Below, piece by piece: positions 12,201 through 25,750 of a stretch of DNA of 64,000 bases (position 1 is the first letter of the stretch; each line of letters starts with the position of its first letter). Made by a program: the position numbers and the translations under genes. Source of the stretch: Paramacrobiotus metropolitanus. Its lineage: Eukaryota; Tardigrada; Eutardigrada; Parachela; Macrobiotidae. The stretch is from assembly GCF_019649055.1 (NCBI RefSeq), contig NW_026570262.1, positions 1,054,001 to 1,118,000 on the forward strand, written 5' to 3'. Below the pieces are notes generated by a model that saw only the letters and a program-made list of their open reading frames with translations, made no database searches and had not been told where the DNA came from.

Positions 12201-15200
12201 GTCCGAGCTGAGTGATTAGTGGTGTTTTGCATCGAAGCTGCGTCCGGTTGGCAGTCGGCGTTCCGGTGATAGCTGGCCCTCAATCCGGGAGAGGCCCAGA
12301 ACGGGATGCGGCATGTGCGCGCTGTATATCTGCATGCATCGACAGATTAATATTCAAGCTGGGCATATGATAACGAGGATTGATGTGCATGTTTATGAAT
12401 GGCGCCCGGCACTAATTACTAATGGTATCTTCCTTTATTTCCGGTCCGAAATTGATCGACAGTGGTAAATACTGAATACTTGATTCGTTGGAGTATGGTA
12501 CCCTTGTAATTCGTTAACTAAATATGTACAGTATTTTAAGATGCGGTCTCGCAGTGTGTATACTGCGGAGGTGGTAGTTACAGAACAGTTCGTGCACCAA
12601 AAATTGTATTATCTTAATAAATAATCCGAACACTCATTAAGCTGTGGGTGTTGCATTGTTAGTTTTGACAAGTGTCAAAAGACACTTTTGAAGAATTCAA
12701 AAATACAGACTTACCTCATACATTTCGAAATGTCGCTCTTGTACGTCAGCCATAACATGCGCCATTGATTAATTTATAAGCGGTATTTTCGGATACCGGT
12801 GATACGACAATATTATTACACTGCATTAATTACGATGCGTCCGGCGCTTCTGCTGCCTTTTTGGAAATTGTGCTTTTTTTATTAATCAATCCAAGGAGCT
12901 GCCAAGATTGTAGAGGTTATCATGACACCCTTTACGTATTAGACGCATGTGTAATTACAACAGAAGCTGGAAGATGGGTAGAAAATCGATTAGCAATCGA
13001 ATCGTATTTGGCAGCTGGGAACAGTCTGCCTTTCTTTCGGTATGACAAGAAACTGTATAAACTGGACGAGGAGTCAGTGGAAGAAGGCAAAACGACCAAT
13101 AAGGATACTTGACATTTTAGTGGGTTCCTTACGAGAGTTTGTAATTTCTGGAATTTTTTGCTCCGATGATGATGATCCTGTGATAACGTAGACGTGCCGT
13201 ACTGTAGAGTCTGTACATGTGCAAGTAGTGCTAGCAGAAAAATTCAGATACTTATTTGCAGTTGCTGGTACTTCTGGGTGCTGATCGAGGATTAAGATTT
13301 CAGTTTTTGTAAAATGTTAAGTTATTTACAAAATGCGCTTGATTCGCAATTCGCTCCTGTAGATTTGCATAATGTCGTACGACCAAGAAATCCAGGTTTT
13401 TGTTTCCCCAGTAATTGCCGGCTGGCCGTGGAATAGTCATTGCGTGTTGCAGGTGTGCAGCATTACAGTTCCTAAGGCTGAGCGGTTTAGTAGTGAAAAT
13501 TTTACTGCTGGCGCATGTCACCGCATACTAAAATTTTTTATAGCCAACCCAACCCAAAATACTGTTCCGGAAATCGGATGTCATTGAAATCAAAACGTTG
13601 CAGGAGTTGTTGATTATTATAATCATTGTACAATACTATAATAAATTTTATAAAACTTATTATGAAAAGGTAACTCATGAGATACGAGATCTGTATTTTG
13701 GTTACTTAATTGCTGGTTAATTATCGCTACTTGGTCTACTGTAGTATAGTATGTTATGATAAGGAGAATCTGTAGCACACATTTTGAACGATTTTCTGTG
13801 TTCAGTGGAACGCATAGGACGGAAAGCCATTGGTGGGAATTGTGCCATTTTTCACACTCCGCAGCAGTCTCACCAGCTGTGCGCAGCGATTATTCCGTTA
13901 CACCATATGGCCACTATAAAAAATTAGTGGCTAGAGGTTTTTGAATTCGCCGATTGAAAATTCAAAGGCTTTTTTGCAGTGTTTTGATCGCTTCTGTGAT
14001 CATGCGGCTACGATGCCGAGAATTAAAAAAGGAAACCGGAAGGAAGCACTGCATAATGGCATTTCGAGACCTACTTTCACGTTGTCATCCATAGCTAGCC
14101 TGACGCATTCGTCTATTTTGACCGAGGCATTTTGTTAGAATAAAAATATTGCAACGAAGTTTCAGCTGTAGTTATTCTTTATTGTACCAATGGTAATGGA
14201 ACAAATTGGATATGGTGCCTAGAATAAATGGATAATATACTAGCAAATTTGTTATTTCTACATATGCTCATTACTATAAGTAATGTTCTAATTAGTTAAC
14301 AAAACTATGTTTTAACAAATGTCAACTTGATTAGTGAATTTAAATGGGATGAGCTTGAACTTAACAGCCTGAAGGTTTGTTAACGTTTTCGTTTTTCATA
14401 TCTCGTTCGGGTACTGTATTTTACAATCTTGCATGCCGGGATGCTGCAGTGATTCAAACCAGTATGTGATCTTCATATGGTTTGACAAATTTGGTCAGTA
14501 CGGAAACACTTCGATTTGTCAATTCCCGGCAGTCAAACGGGAACTCGGTCAGTGATAGTCCATTGGCTTGCCAGTATTGCAGTGTGTGATTGATCCCAAG
14601 GCAAATTATTTGCGCGGATTACTTGTCTAGCGCATGCTGGTCATCTCAGTACTTAACTATAATTTACGATGTTACCATATTGTATTGGATGTTTTATTGC
14701 TTTCGGGAAACGTGTTGTTGCCATTTTATTCTGCTGATCAAACGTGAAAATGTATAATCCGTATAATGTACAGTCTTCATTGAATTTACGTGTAAAATAA
14801 TCATGGAGTATATTCTAAACTACTGCTACTACAAGAAATACCGGTATATGTCTAGAAAATTCTAATTTGAACTCATTGTCAGTTGCTTGGGTAATTTATT
14901 AAGGGTTTTACTATTGGAACAGAAATATATTTTGCGCGAATACGGTGCATGCCTTGCATTTGAGGCACTTGAAAAAGCAACGTAATTAATTTTGATAAAT
15001 TTTGCACGCTGTGGAAACCGAATCAGTTCAGCCCGATGTTAGCCATCACTCCTCAACATCCATATGCAGTGCAGTGTAACCAAGATACTCTTTTGCAGTT
15101 GCCCATGTTGTGCTGGCTATTGATCCTGAATACCATTAATTGCACTGCATGGGGTTGTAAGAAGGAATTCATTCCCGAGCATTTGTTCTAATGGGATTGT

Positions 15201-15322
15201 GCAGGCCGAGGACAGCCGTCATATACCCGGGCCCATCAAACGGATATTGTGATTCTTGATAAAATTTGTACCTCGCAATTGACTGCCTGAAAAGCAACCT
15301 GACGCTCAAATTTGTGGAAAAA

Positions 15323-18300
15323 ATGGACGATATGCAGAGGCGGCTTCCGTCCAGCGCCGGTCTGCATGCCGGCTGCTTGACAATTTTTTCCAAATTTATA
15401 ACTCTCCTGCTGTTGTTTCTCATTTCGTCTGGCACTTCTGTGAGAGCCGGTAAGTGGATTAACCACTTTGACATTTCGTGCCACGGCCAAATCCAAGAGT
15501 ATAATGTGGCAATTTATGCCATAAGAAAGTAAATACATGATGATATGGTCCTTTGCATGCATGCGCCGCCGAACGCACTGATCGCTTGTTTTACAAACAC
15601 GCTAACAATAATATGAGTAAAGATGATTATTACCCTAGAAATTATTAAGACTACAAATTGATTCTCCTTTTATCTACACTGATTAGTTTGTTAAGATCAA
15701 TATTTCACAATTTTTCGCTTTGATTTATCGCTTTATTTTATATTGTCTTATAATGTCTTGTATTTTTAGAAATGGATAACCATTGACCACTGTTACGATA
15801 TATAACATAATTTAGACAAATAATACAGCAAATTTGTGCATCATATGTGTAGAAACAAAAATAACAAATTACGAAAAGAGAATTAGACGGTAATTACAGG
15901 CTAATTTAGGCCATCAGACATTTGCATGCCTCGCATTTTTTTGTACATGTAATTGCGCAGTATTCGTAGCTGCAGTAACTTTTGCTGACGAATACCGCCA
16001 ATTTCGTCTTGTGGTGCATAAAAATTCGCTTTTAGTGACGACGCCTCCCTATATGGTACGGGAGCCACCTCATGAACTTTTATATAAATTATCAAATCCA
16101 AATCAAGAAGACAGGCCAATAGTGTTGGACTGTGAAGCGAATGGCGATCCTATACCTGAATACAAATGGACCAAAAACGGACAGGAATTTTCGGTATCGG
16201 GTAGCGATGATCGTATAGCACAAGAGCCGGGAAAAGGCACTTTGACAATACATCGACCAAAGGATATCGACGAGGGATTGTACCAGTGCCGGGCTGAGAA
16301 TTCCTATGGAATATCACTGTCAAATGCTGTTTATCTACGACGTGCAGGTACTTATTTTCTCATCAATCAAGGAGTCAGGCACAAATGATACAGAAAAAGT
16401 TGTCCGTGTTAACTGTACCATAAGGACTGATTTGTTGTGTCTTAAATAAACTGTCAATACGATCAAGGCTAAATCGGTCAGGAACTTGAAGAGTTCAATA
16501 ATAGCATCAACAGTTTAGAAATGCCTTTTATTCTGCGGTTTGTATAATCAGGCAAATTAACACTGTGCTCGATTTGTTAGAAAATTTGTTGCTGCACCCC
16601 GGTAAAAGTATCCTGTTTTCTATATTATAACCTCAGTATTTACAGTCCATGTGTTTACAAATACAGACTGTAAAATGATTGTGATTTAGCTTTATGTCAT
16701 GCTGTTTTTGTTAATACTGTTTCATACCGTACTGTTCAATATTATCCTGGGAATCATGTTAATCACGATAAACTGGTGTCATTGTGGTTTGGATAGTAAA
16801 GAAATTATGAGGCCTTATAAATTAAAAACAAATTATAATTTTAAAAAAATTTAAAACTGGTGTATTCTACTATGGTAGGATTGGATACGTTTCGAAGCGG
16901 CGACATTGCAGAGGAAGTCGTGGTAGAGGAAGGTCAAGCTCTGACGATTAAATGTAACCCACCAACCGGAATACCCCGCCCTAATGTTTTTTGGATACTA
17001 CAAAACCCGAGTGGGGCCATGACGACCGTGAACGGCAGTCGTATATCAGTTGATCCGGAAGGCGATCTACATTTCTCGAATGTGACCCTTCAGGACGCCA
17101 GCGGTGACGATACCTATGCTTGCTCAGCTTTTTCTCCTTTTTTACACGAATATAAAACCGGCGAACTGAAAAAACTTATTGTAAAGCCATCGGGATCAGC
17201 TGCGCCAAATAAAGTCTCCCCCGTCTGTCAGTACACATCACCCAAGCATGTGACGGGAATGCTGGGTCGATCCATCGACATTTCATGCATTTATGGTGGA
17301 ACGTACGTATACATATAATATTACATCTATGTACCATATTTTACATTGTATCAGTGTATACAGTGCAGATGTAACGGCTGAATATTTTAAATGGATATTA
17401 ATTGCTTGTCCAAGTGGCGTGCATTGATTATCCTGATGTATCTATCCATCCTCTCTCTCTTTCCAGACCACTGCCACAGATTCGATGGGAACGGGAAAAT
17501 GCTCCACTACCGCACAAACGACACTTTCTCACTGATTTCGGGAAAGTGCTTAGAATAAAGGATCTCAAATTCGAAGATCAGGGCACATACAAATGCATTG
17601 CTTCCAACGGGATAGGTCAAATTGGCAGCCATGCGTTCACATTAACCATTGAATGTAAGTTAATCTACTCGCACACAGATACGAGTACATTTGAAGAAGC
17701 GATAAACAGATGCGCACTTCCATTTATTTTGCTTGCTATAGAGGCATTACTGGTCCTGTTTATACAAATGCAAAACTGATATGTATGTGCTAGTACATAC
17801 AGGAAAATCTTATTAATCCCTCAGAAATTTAAATTAGCAACGATATAAAACCTTTGGAGTCCTTTAACTCTAAGAGATTCTAGACCATTTTCATAGATAT
17901 TTATTACGTTTGCAGTGTTTTTATTTACCTATAAGCTATAACAACAAACAAAAATTGCTCACACTTCTGCAAAATCACAGCTTTAGATTCGGTTTTTCAG
18001 CTAGTAACAGATCTAGTTTGGAAATTTGGAAACACATGTACATATTGGGCTAGTATTGAAAATTCGTGCTCTAAATGAACATTGAATGCATATCGATGCG
18101 ATATACCGGGAATTTGCGTGCATGTTAATTCTGGAAGTTTATTGATTGGACCAATTTGTACGACGGAAAGATACAGATTGCTCAGGGAAAGGGTCTGTTA
18201 ATAATGCATTGTCAACTGTGTGAGGTGGTTTGATTTGGACAAGGGTCACTCGTGTGATACGGGTGCTGTTATACTGACTATTAAGTAATCACTTATGCTG

Positions 18301-21300
18301 TCAATCTATCTAATTCGCTATTGCTGTGAAGTGTACTGTATAATTACCGCATTAATCAGCCTGCCACCATCTCCACCAGAACACTGTTTTCCTTCTCCTA
18401 GTGTTTAACTCTCACTAATTTTCAGCTCAACCGTACTGGATTGTTGCACCCGAGCGGGTTACCAAGGCCGAAGACGAAAACCATGAATTTTCATGCATGG
18501 CAGGAGGCATCCCGGAACCCAGAATCCAATGGTTCGTCAACGGAACGCCCATTGAAAGTGAGTGCGTAATAAAACATACGCTAAAAAAACAACAATCATT
18601 GTTATGTGAAATTTATTGTAAAGAATTCGATTTGCACGTGAGCGGAACATACTTACGTAGTGGGTATGGATCGATCATTACCGGTTGCGAACTGCACCAT
18701 GGGACTGTTGGATTTAGCATGCGGCATAATACTCTCCGTGCATTTGCATTTGATTCTGTTAGGCTCTTATAAGCAGTGCAACGATATTAATAAGATGCCA
18801 GTATCGTTGTCCGTAAATTCAATTTACAATATGTTTAGTGGCATTGGCCTTTTATATAAGCGGGCTTATATAAAATATCAATAAGTTACGATAACTCAAA
18901 CTGGCACATTGTAATTGGTATATGTGTACAGCAATGCAATTTGATTGTAGATGTAGCACGGGCAGCCAATCGAGTAATCAATGGGAATAACATAACGCTA
19001 ACCCATGTCCAGAAGGATGTCGATACGGATAACTATCAATGTAACGCCAGTAATGCCCACGGATATATCTTTGCCGATGTTTTCATAAACGTCATGGGTA
19101 AGCGCGCCAATATCTGTAGAGCATTGCCTATCGAGACTACTTGTTGGCACATACTATTCTCCTCATTTCTAAAGCAAATGGTAATTTTAAACATCGATCA
19201 ATTTCCGTCCCGTTCTGTAGCCATCGAGGCTTCCATAACTGAGACCCCCGCTGCACTCTCGGAAGCCGTGGAAGGCGCACTGGCCACTATTACTTGTCGG
19301 ACGTACGGTGCGCCGCAGCCGACTGTCATCTGGGAAAAGGATGGACAGATTGTCAATGCCCAACCCGGCATAGGATCGCGCTACGAGATTAAAAGAAACG
19401 GAGACCTGCTTATCAATGGTAGCGACTTTGCCGACAGTGGAAATTACACTTGCGAAGCGAGAAATCGCCTCGGCTGGCAACGCGCTTCCGGCCGGCTTGA
19501 CATTAAGAGTACGTAGTTGACCCTTGCATTTTAACTATGTTGACGGCTGCAATCGCTTTCACCGGAAGTTACAGAAAGCGGCCCCTTCAGGAGAATCTTA
19601 TCGAAAATCAAATCCTGTTTGCATCTTAATTGAAGAAAACTTCAAACCAGCTGCCTTGGCAGTTGGCGATAAGGTCAAGGTGGAACTTGGTGGTGCTCTT
19701 TAAATCGGTCGAAAAACTGTATATAAAATATTCACAGCTCATAAAAATCAATAATTTTTCGACAAATTTAATGTTTAAAGCTAATTTTATAGTTATAGTT
19801 TTAGCAACAGATCGCTATTCCACGGTAAAAGTTTTGGGTGACGGTATTAACTTTGTCCGACTTTCGAAAGTCTACAAAAATGCATATTCATGTAGCAGTA
19901 TAGCGTCGAAAAGCTGGCGCCCAACAACTAATGCTGTATGCGGCCGGTACGCTCAGGATCAGTAAGTACCACACAACGTGCAAATCAATAGTCTGCAGCG
20001 AAAGTAGCCCACTCATCCATATTTCCTCCTTTGTGCATTCTTATTCAATATTTGTAAATTAGTATTTCGCCTCATTCGCACTAGGAACGTTCAGTACAAG
20101 TGTCATTCTTAAGTAGGTCACACATTTATTGTAGTGAAGAAGGTTATTAAATGTAACGGTGTGGATTTTTAGGGAAAACAAAAATAACGGCGCCTCCGGA
20201 AGATATCGAACGGAATGCCGGTGATTCAGCGACATTCCGCTGCTCGGCCAGCAGCGATCCCAATCTGGAAGTGCAGATCGAGTGGGCACGCGATGACGAA
20301 GCAATTAAGCCCAGCGAGAGTGGCCGCATATTCCAGAGCAATGACAACAGCCTGACCATATCCCATACTCAAGAGGTCGATTCTGGAATATATAAATGTA
20401 TTGCACGGACGCGTTTAGACCGCGTGGAAGCCACGGCGTCGCTGGTAGTCCGTGATGTGCCCAATCCGCCAATTAACGTCAAAGTTCAATGTGAACATCG
20501 TACCGCAATTGTCTCATGGGGAAACAATGGAGATAACCGTGATCCAACTTTTGAATACATAATCGAATACAGTACATCGTTTGAGCCCGGTGCCTGGAAT
20601 GAACTCAAAGACAAAATTCCTCCTGGTGATTTATCTCAATCAATAGAGCTCAGTCCGTAAGTTTATTCGCTTCGCATTCTATGCAACAATTTCCACACAA
20701 TAATAAATGTCCCATTGTATTATAAAAAAACAAAAACAGCTTTACTGACAGCATGACCACTGTCGCATCGTAGGGTTGCCATTGCCAAACTGCTGAGAGA
20801 CAAACATATATAAACTGCTCGTAAACACGAATTGCTGTTGCACCTGTGCCATAACGTTGCAATTTTGTCAGCGTATAATTTTGGTCACTACTTTTTTCTT
20901 ACATATTATATTGTACCGTAGTTTGTGTATAATATAACGAAACTAAGCTACGTACAATGTTCCCTTAGTGAACAAACACTCCCTTTTAACGCTTTAAACA
21001 TTGTAAATCTTTTAATTTTTTACCTGTAAAACTGGAACGCTACAACTAATAAGACAAATCGTAATTATACTATTTTAGAATTTCATATTTATGAATATTG
21101 CCGGCATTTATCGAAAGCGCTAAAGGTTACGGCTTGTTGGACTCAGCAATGGTGTCAAATTATACGGATATACCGTGAATAAAAGCGCGCAATGCGTATG
21201 TATGGATGCAGCGTACACTGCAGCATGTCCGCTCCAAGCCAAGAGGTCTGCACTACGCCGCCGGATATACCGTACAAGAATCCCGATAATGTCCAGGGCA

Positions 21301-24300
21301 GAGGGGATAATCCGAGTAATCTTGTCATCTCGTGGACGGTACGTATGCTCATATAGTCTGCATACAATGCCCATACAGTGCGTACACTGGGCCATATCCC
21401 ATCAGCTTATGCTAATCATCCGCTGATTATTCATCAGCACTTTGCTAATCCACACTAGTGGGACATAGTCGCAGCCGGAAACCGTTGATAATTTTCAACC
21501 CGCTTGATTATCGTTACAGCCCATGCCGCAAATTGACCACAATGGTCCGGGATTTTATTATGAAGTGAAGTATATCAGAGCCGATCCCGATCCAAATGCC
21601 CAGCGGATAGAGGACAGTATCCCCATTAAAGACTGGCGTCAGAGTAGTGTGACCATCACCAATCAACCGACGTATGTGCCTTACGATGTGCGGGTAATTG
21701 CCAATAATGATCTCGGCCGCTCTCGGGCGGCGGATGGGGCGCCAATTCGGGGCTTTTCCGGCGAGGATCGGCCTACGACGGCTCCGGGCAAGCCCCAAGC
21801 GAATAAGCTCGTCGACGGCCGAACTGCGGAAATTTCGTGGCCACCGGTTCCGGCTGACTCCATTAAAGGTGAGTATTTACTGAATCCTGAAAAAGTGAAT
21901 TATCCAACTCTGAAATTCAAAACGATTGGTTCGATGGCTGCCAAAAACAAGTAGCTGGCCGCTATGGTTCTTTATGGCTTGTGTCCGTAATATCGACAGG
22001 GATAATTACTGTATCTGTACATGACAACAACATATGCACAGAGGTTGGTTGTGCTATATTCTGATCAACAGTCTTTTTTAGCTTTTAAATTTATTACCCT
22101 GTTAAGATAGGTCTATGCACGATACACTGAACATCCATATATTGTCCGCGACTTTAATGCTATGCAGTAGTATTTTTGGAAGCACATCGCGTATGCAGGA
22201 AACTGCAATAATCTAATTTGATTAGATGCTACTGCAATAAATTTTTTATCGATTCATCTGCACGAACTGTATGCTGTAGCCATGAACTGTTTCCCGTTGT
22301 GCTTTTACGTAAGGTTTTATAAACTTACTATGCAATAGCGCTGCTCGTTGACCTGCGGCTGGAGTTCCTCGTATGTTTTTGTAGCCGGTGCTTTCATGCT
22401 TTATTGTCAGCGTGACCTGCTTTTAGTGGCCGGGTTGTCAGAAACAAATCCCAAATATTAGTGGAATATTGATTTTGGATTATTTTCTTAAATATAAGAG
22501 CTTTTCAAAAGTGGCTTACATTGGCTAAAAACGGAGTCACATTGTTTGTGTCACTTTCAAATCTCTTGCTCTGATATGACGCAAGAGGTTAAAATTTACT
22601 TTAGGAACGTCAAACTGCTCAGCAGTCTGCATCAGGAAAAAGGTACTCTTGTACTATTCCCGTACGTACTGCTGTGGTTGTAAGAATAATAATTATTATT
22701 ATTGATAGTGATCGCTGTGAATACAAGTGTACTGCACGATGTTGCCAAAACTGACGGCGAAATTTATTTCATTGTTCAATGCTGATGATTTATATGAAAA
22801 TTTTGAATTTGGTACTGCATGTACCGGTACTCTACTTCGATATGTCAAAAAGTTAAAACAAAGGTACGACGACGTCACGACTTGCTGTTAGTTCGTGCAA
22901 CATTAAACGCACAAAGTGAGTCGATGAAAATCATCGTAATTTAGAAATGTTAATGGAATTAATTAAAAACGACCCCGTCTCGCAAAGTTATTGATATTAT
23001 TAAGTAGGCGTCAAAATCTATTCTCAAACATACAGTATTAAAGCAAGTGGTCGAAGATAGTGATGGCTCAGCATTAATGATTTTTTCGTTTCCTTGTAGG
23101 AGATTTTAAGGGCTATAAGGTTCAAGTAACTCCGACAGGAGAAACAACGCCTAGGGAGATACGCGTTGGACCAAATGCATCCTCGGCGGTTGTGGATATA
23201 CTGAAGCCAGCCAGCGCAAACACCATTCGGGTACTGCCATACAATGGACAATACGATGGTCCTGCTAGCGATGAGGTATGGACTGCACGAACAAACTGCC
23301 GCATACAATTGCTGGAGACTGTAAATATCCACTTCCTTTTTTTCCAGCTCGTTATTGAAACCGAATCCATGCCCCCGGGCCGACCGGGCGATTTCAAAGC
23401 GTATCCCATGGGACGTGGCGCCATCTTTCTCGAATGGAAGGAGCCCACTGAGCCCAACGGCCGACTCACGCATTACGAGATCGAGTCCCGCACTGTGGAA
23501 GGACTGGCCGTTTCAGATCCCATCAGGGAGGCACAGAATGTCCCGCTCAGTGTCAACAATCTGAAATTATCGGGATTGACACCTGACACCAAGTACCGGA
23601 TTTATCTGCATGCCGTTAATGATAAGGGGCGCGGCGAGGCCGGTATTGTGGAAGCGGCTACCGACTCCAATCGGACGAGTGAAGCGTTGGCGCTCCTCCC
23701 ACCGCCCGGCACACCGGAGTATCTAGTAGCCGGAAAAACCAATGATTCCCTGATTATTGCCTGGCAGCCACAGGCGGCCGCCGAAGGAGGTCACCGCACA
23801 GGAGAATACTTTTACGTGCAGTATAAACGTGCAGGTGACGGGGAATGGAAATCAACCGGGCCCGTAATGGATAGTTTGCAAACGGAAATACATCCTCTGG
23901 AGCCTGGAACGACCTATGACATCCGGGTTGTGGCGGTGGAAGGCAACCAAGAGGTACAGAGTAACGTTGTTTTGTACGTACATGTCCATCACTGGCTGAC
24001 ATTTGAGAACGCAAATCGGGTATAAAGTTTCAGGTTAGGTCGGTGTGATTAATTATAGCGTGTTAACAAACCGCGTTGTGGGGTTATTTTGCAGTCCGAT
24101 GTATTTTGATGCATATTGCCTGTTGTAGACACCGGGACCGATTAGACAAGAAAATACACTGGGCGTTCGAGAAGGCGACATGGCTCCTGGCGCATACGCA
24201 ATCCTGCGCAGTGGATGGGTTATTGCCGCGATCATCATTGCAGCGATTATTGTGCTCATTTTCCTGATCGTATGCTGTTACTACTGCTGCAGGAAGAAAC

Positions 24301-24970
24301 GCGGGGTGAGTTTTTAACTTCCTTTAGACGGAAAGGGTTACCGGGAGAAATCATGATGGTTGTTGTGAAACAAATCTGGCAATCATATTTTTCTTGCAAG
24401 TATGTTTTATTCCCATAATTTTTCTGGCACAGGGAAAATACGCGGTTAACGAAGGTGACCGTGAGCGAGGAAAGCAGATGCCTTATGAGTATCAAAAAGC
24501 TCCCACATTACCGGCTGCTTCGAATAATCTTCCTAAAGTCCGACCCGGTGACGGTCCTATAAACGGAGATGAGAGCGCCTCCATTATCAGTAAAGAAGGT
24601 AAGCAGCTCAGTGTGTTTTTCGTAAATAATGGCTTTGTCCGGCTTCGAGTGTTGGGATTAACAAATCGATAATTTTGGTGGAAGCACAACAACAGAATAC
24701 CTACGTGCTGTGCAAGCACTTTTGCCACGCAGACTATTAGTACTATAATATAAGACTCGTTAAGTTTTTAACTTAATTTTCGCACACCGGTGTTTTTCAG
24801 TTGAAGGTAGCGAAGCCGACAGCATGGAGGAATACGCTGAACCCAATGATCCAAAAATGTTCTCCGAGGATGGCTCCTGGATTGGCCAGTATGCCTCGAC
24901 GACAGTACGGTCAAACGATGCGGTTGTCACTACGAGCGTAAATCCGCCTTCCGGTTCAACGTTCGTCTGA
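15323..24970 (+). CDS. Nrg: Neuroglian / L1CAM-family cell adhesion molecule, 15 coding exons
   Basis: This is a neural cell-adhesion receptor of the plasma membrane. Exons: 15323-15449, 16036-16347 (or from 15976), 16879-17302, 17467-17654, 18426-18557, 18951-19097, 19221-19508, 20173-20656, 21224-21338, 21520-21868, 23100-23275, 23348-23977, 24129-24305, 24433-24598, 24801-24970. The phases agree throughout and give 1,294 residues, a normal length for the family. The start ATG (AAAATGG) opens a signal peptide with a hydrophobic core. Six Ig domains follow (exons 2-8), with YGGTPLPQ at the exon 3/4 join as in insect Neuroglian. Five Fn3 domains lie in exons 8-12 and the membrane segment in exon 13 (about residues 1157-1180). 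The cytoplasmic tail carries an ankyrin-binding motif, here GSWIGQY instead of the usual FIGQY, and ends in STFV, a PDZ-type ligand. Homophilic adhesion and ankyrin anchorage are family knowledge. Exon 9 is anomalous: part of the first Fn3 is missing. Introns over 300 bases (such as 16348-16878, 17655-18425, 20657-21223 and 21869-23099) hold no recognisable gene. Confidence 0.93.
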
Positions 24971-25744
24971 TCGGCGCTGTGCGCCCTCCGACACGCCGCA
25001 CTCAGCGATCCCGGTTGTACAATTGTTCCCAAAATGCTGGACTGCCTAGTCTGAATCTCTAATTTTATATTCAGCCAGAATGCGTTTATTAACTCCGGAG
25101 ATCCGTCTCCTGTGTGCCGCAATCTCTCTCGTTCGAATCTGATAGTTTCGCTGAATCTTCCTGTTATATTTGGACTCTTTTTGTGATTTCGAAGCAGAAC
25201 AAGTTCTTTTCTACCAAGAATCTTCTTGGTAATTCGGAACATTCCATATTCATTAATGTAGGACAATGAAGATTTATTTGGTTTGATTGTCATGCATTTT
25301 TCCTCCTCAACGGATTATCTCTCTGGACACAACGGCATAACTGACTACTGCCTCTTCCCGGTCTTGAAAAGTGGTTTTATTTCTGGAATTTTCATTTTTA
25401 TATACCTGGACCTTGCCTGAAGTAACGCCAACGTTTTGGGGAATTTTTTCTACCCTTTGACCTGCAACTCTTCAGATGATTTCCTTCTGGTTTGCATTTT
25501 TTGTTGTTTAATTAATTAATAATACGTGTTCTCTTTGAGCGTGTTGTCGTTGTCTTTGTACCTCGTGGGAGTGGACTCTTTATGAAGTATGCGGCATACG
25601 TCATGGTAAATTTGGAACTCAATGATGTTTTTACTGAGGAATTATTTTTCATGTGCTAGTGCCGATGCATACGAGTAGATAGACAGACGTCTAAGATGTT
25701 TAGTGTCTACCTTGAGTTATTGTTTTATTTGTTTTGACGAGTTT

Positions 25745-25750
25745 AATAAA
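25745..25750 (+). terminator. AATAAA poly(A) signal for Neuroglian
   Basis: A canonical AATAAA lies about 775 bases after the Neuroglian stop codon in AT-rich sequence. I saw no earlier exact AATAAA in the presumed 3' UTR, so this is the best candidate for the transcript end. Confidence 0.6.

Larger units (their letters stand above)
1..15322. other. Long stretch without a recognisable gene
   Basis: No open frame in these 15 kb matches a family I recognise, and no pair of frames can be joined by plausible splice sites into a conserved domain. The sequence is mostly AT-rich. Local GC-richer patches lie near 8,500-9,250 and 12,160-12,420. Since the Neuroglian start codon lies just to the right, part of this stretch may be its upstream regulatory region or hold non-coding 5' exons; transcripts would be needed to show that. 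Two small repeats and one unrecognised open frame are listed separately. Confidence 0.6.

Noticed and set aside
21196-21223. A 28-base GTATGT...CTGCAG intron inside the Neuroglian Fn3 exon
   Set aside because: It has perfect-looking ends and would join KARNA to MSAPS, but 28 bases is too short for a normal intron, and the exon upstream would still contain a stop.
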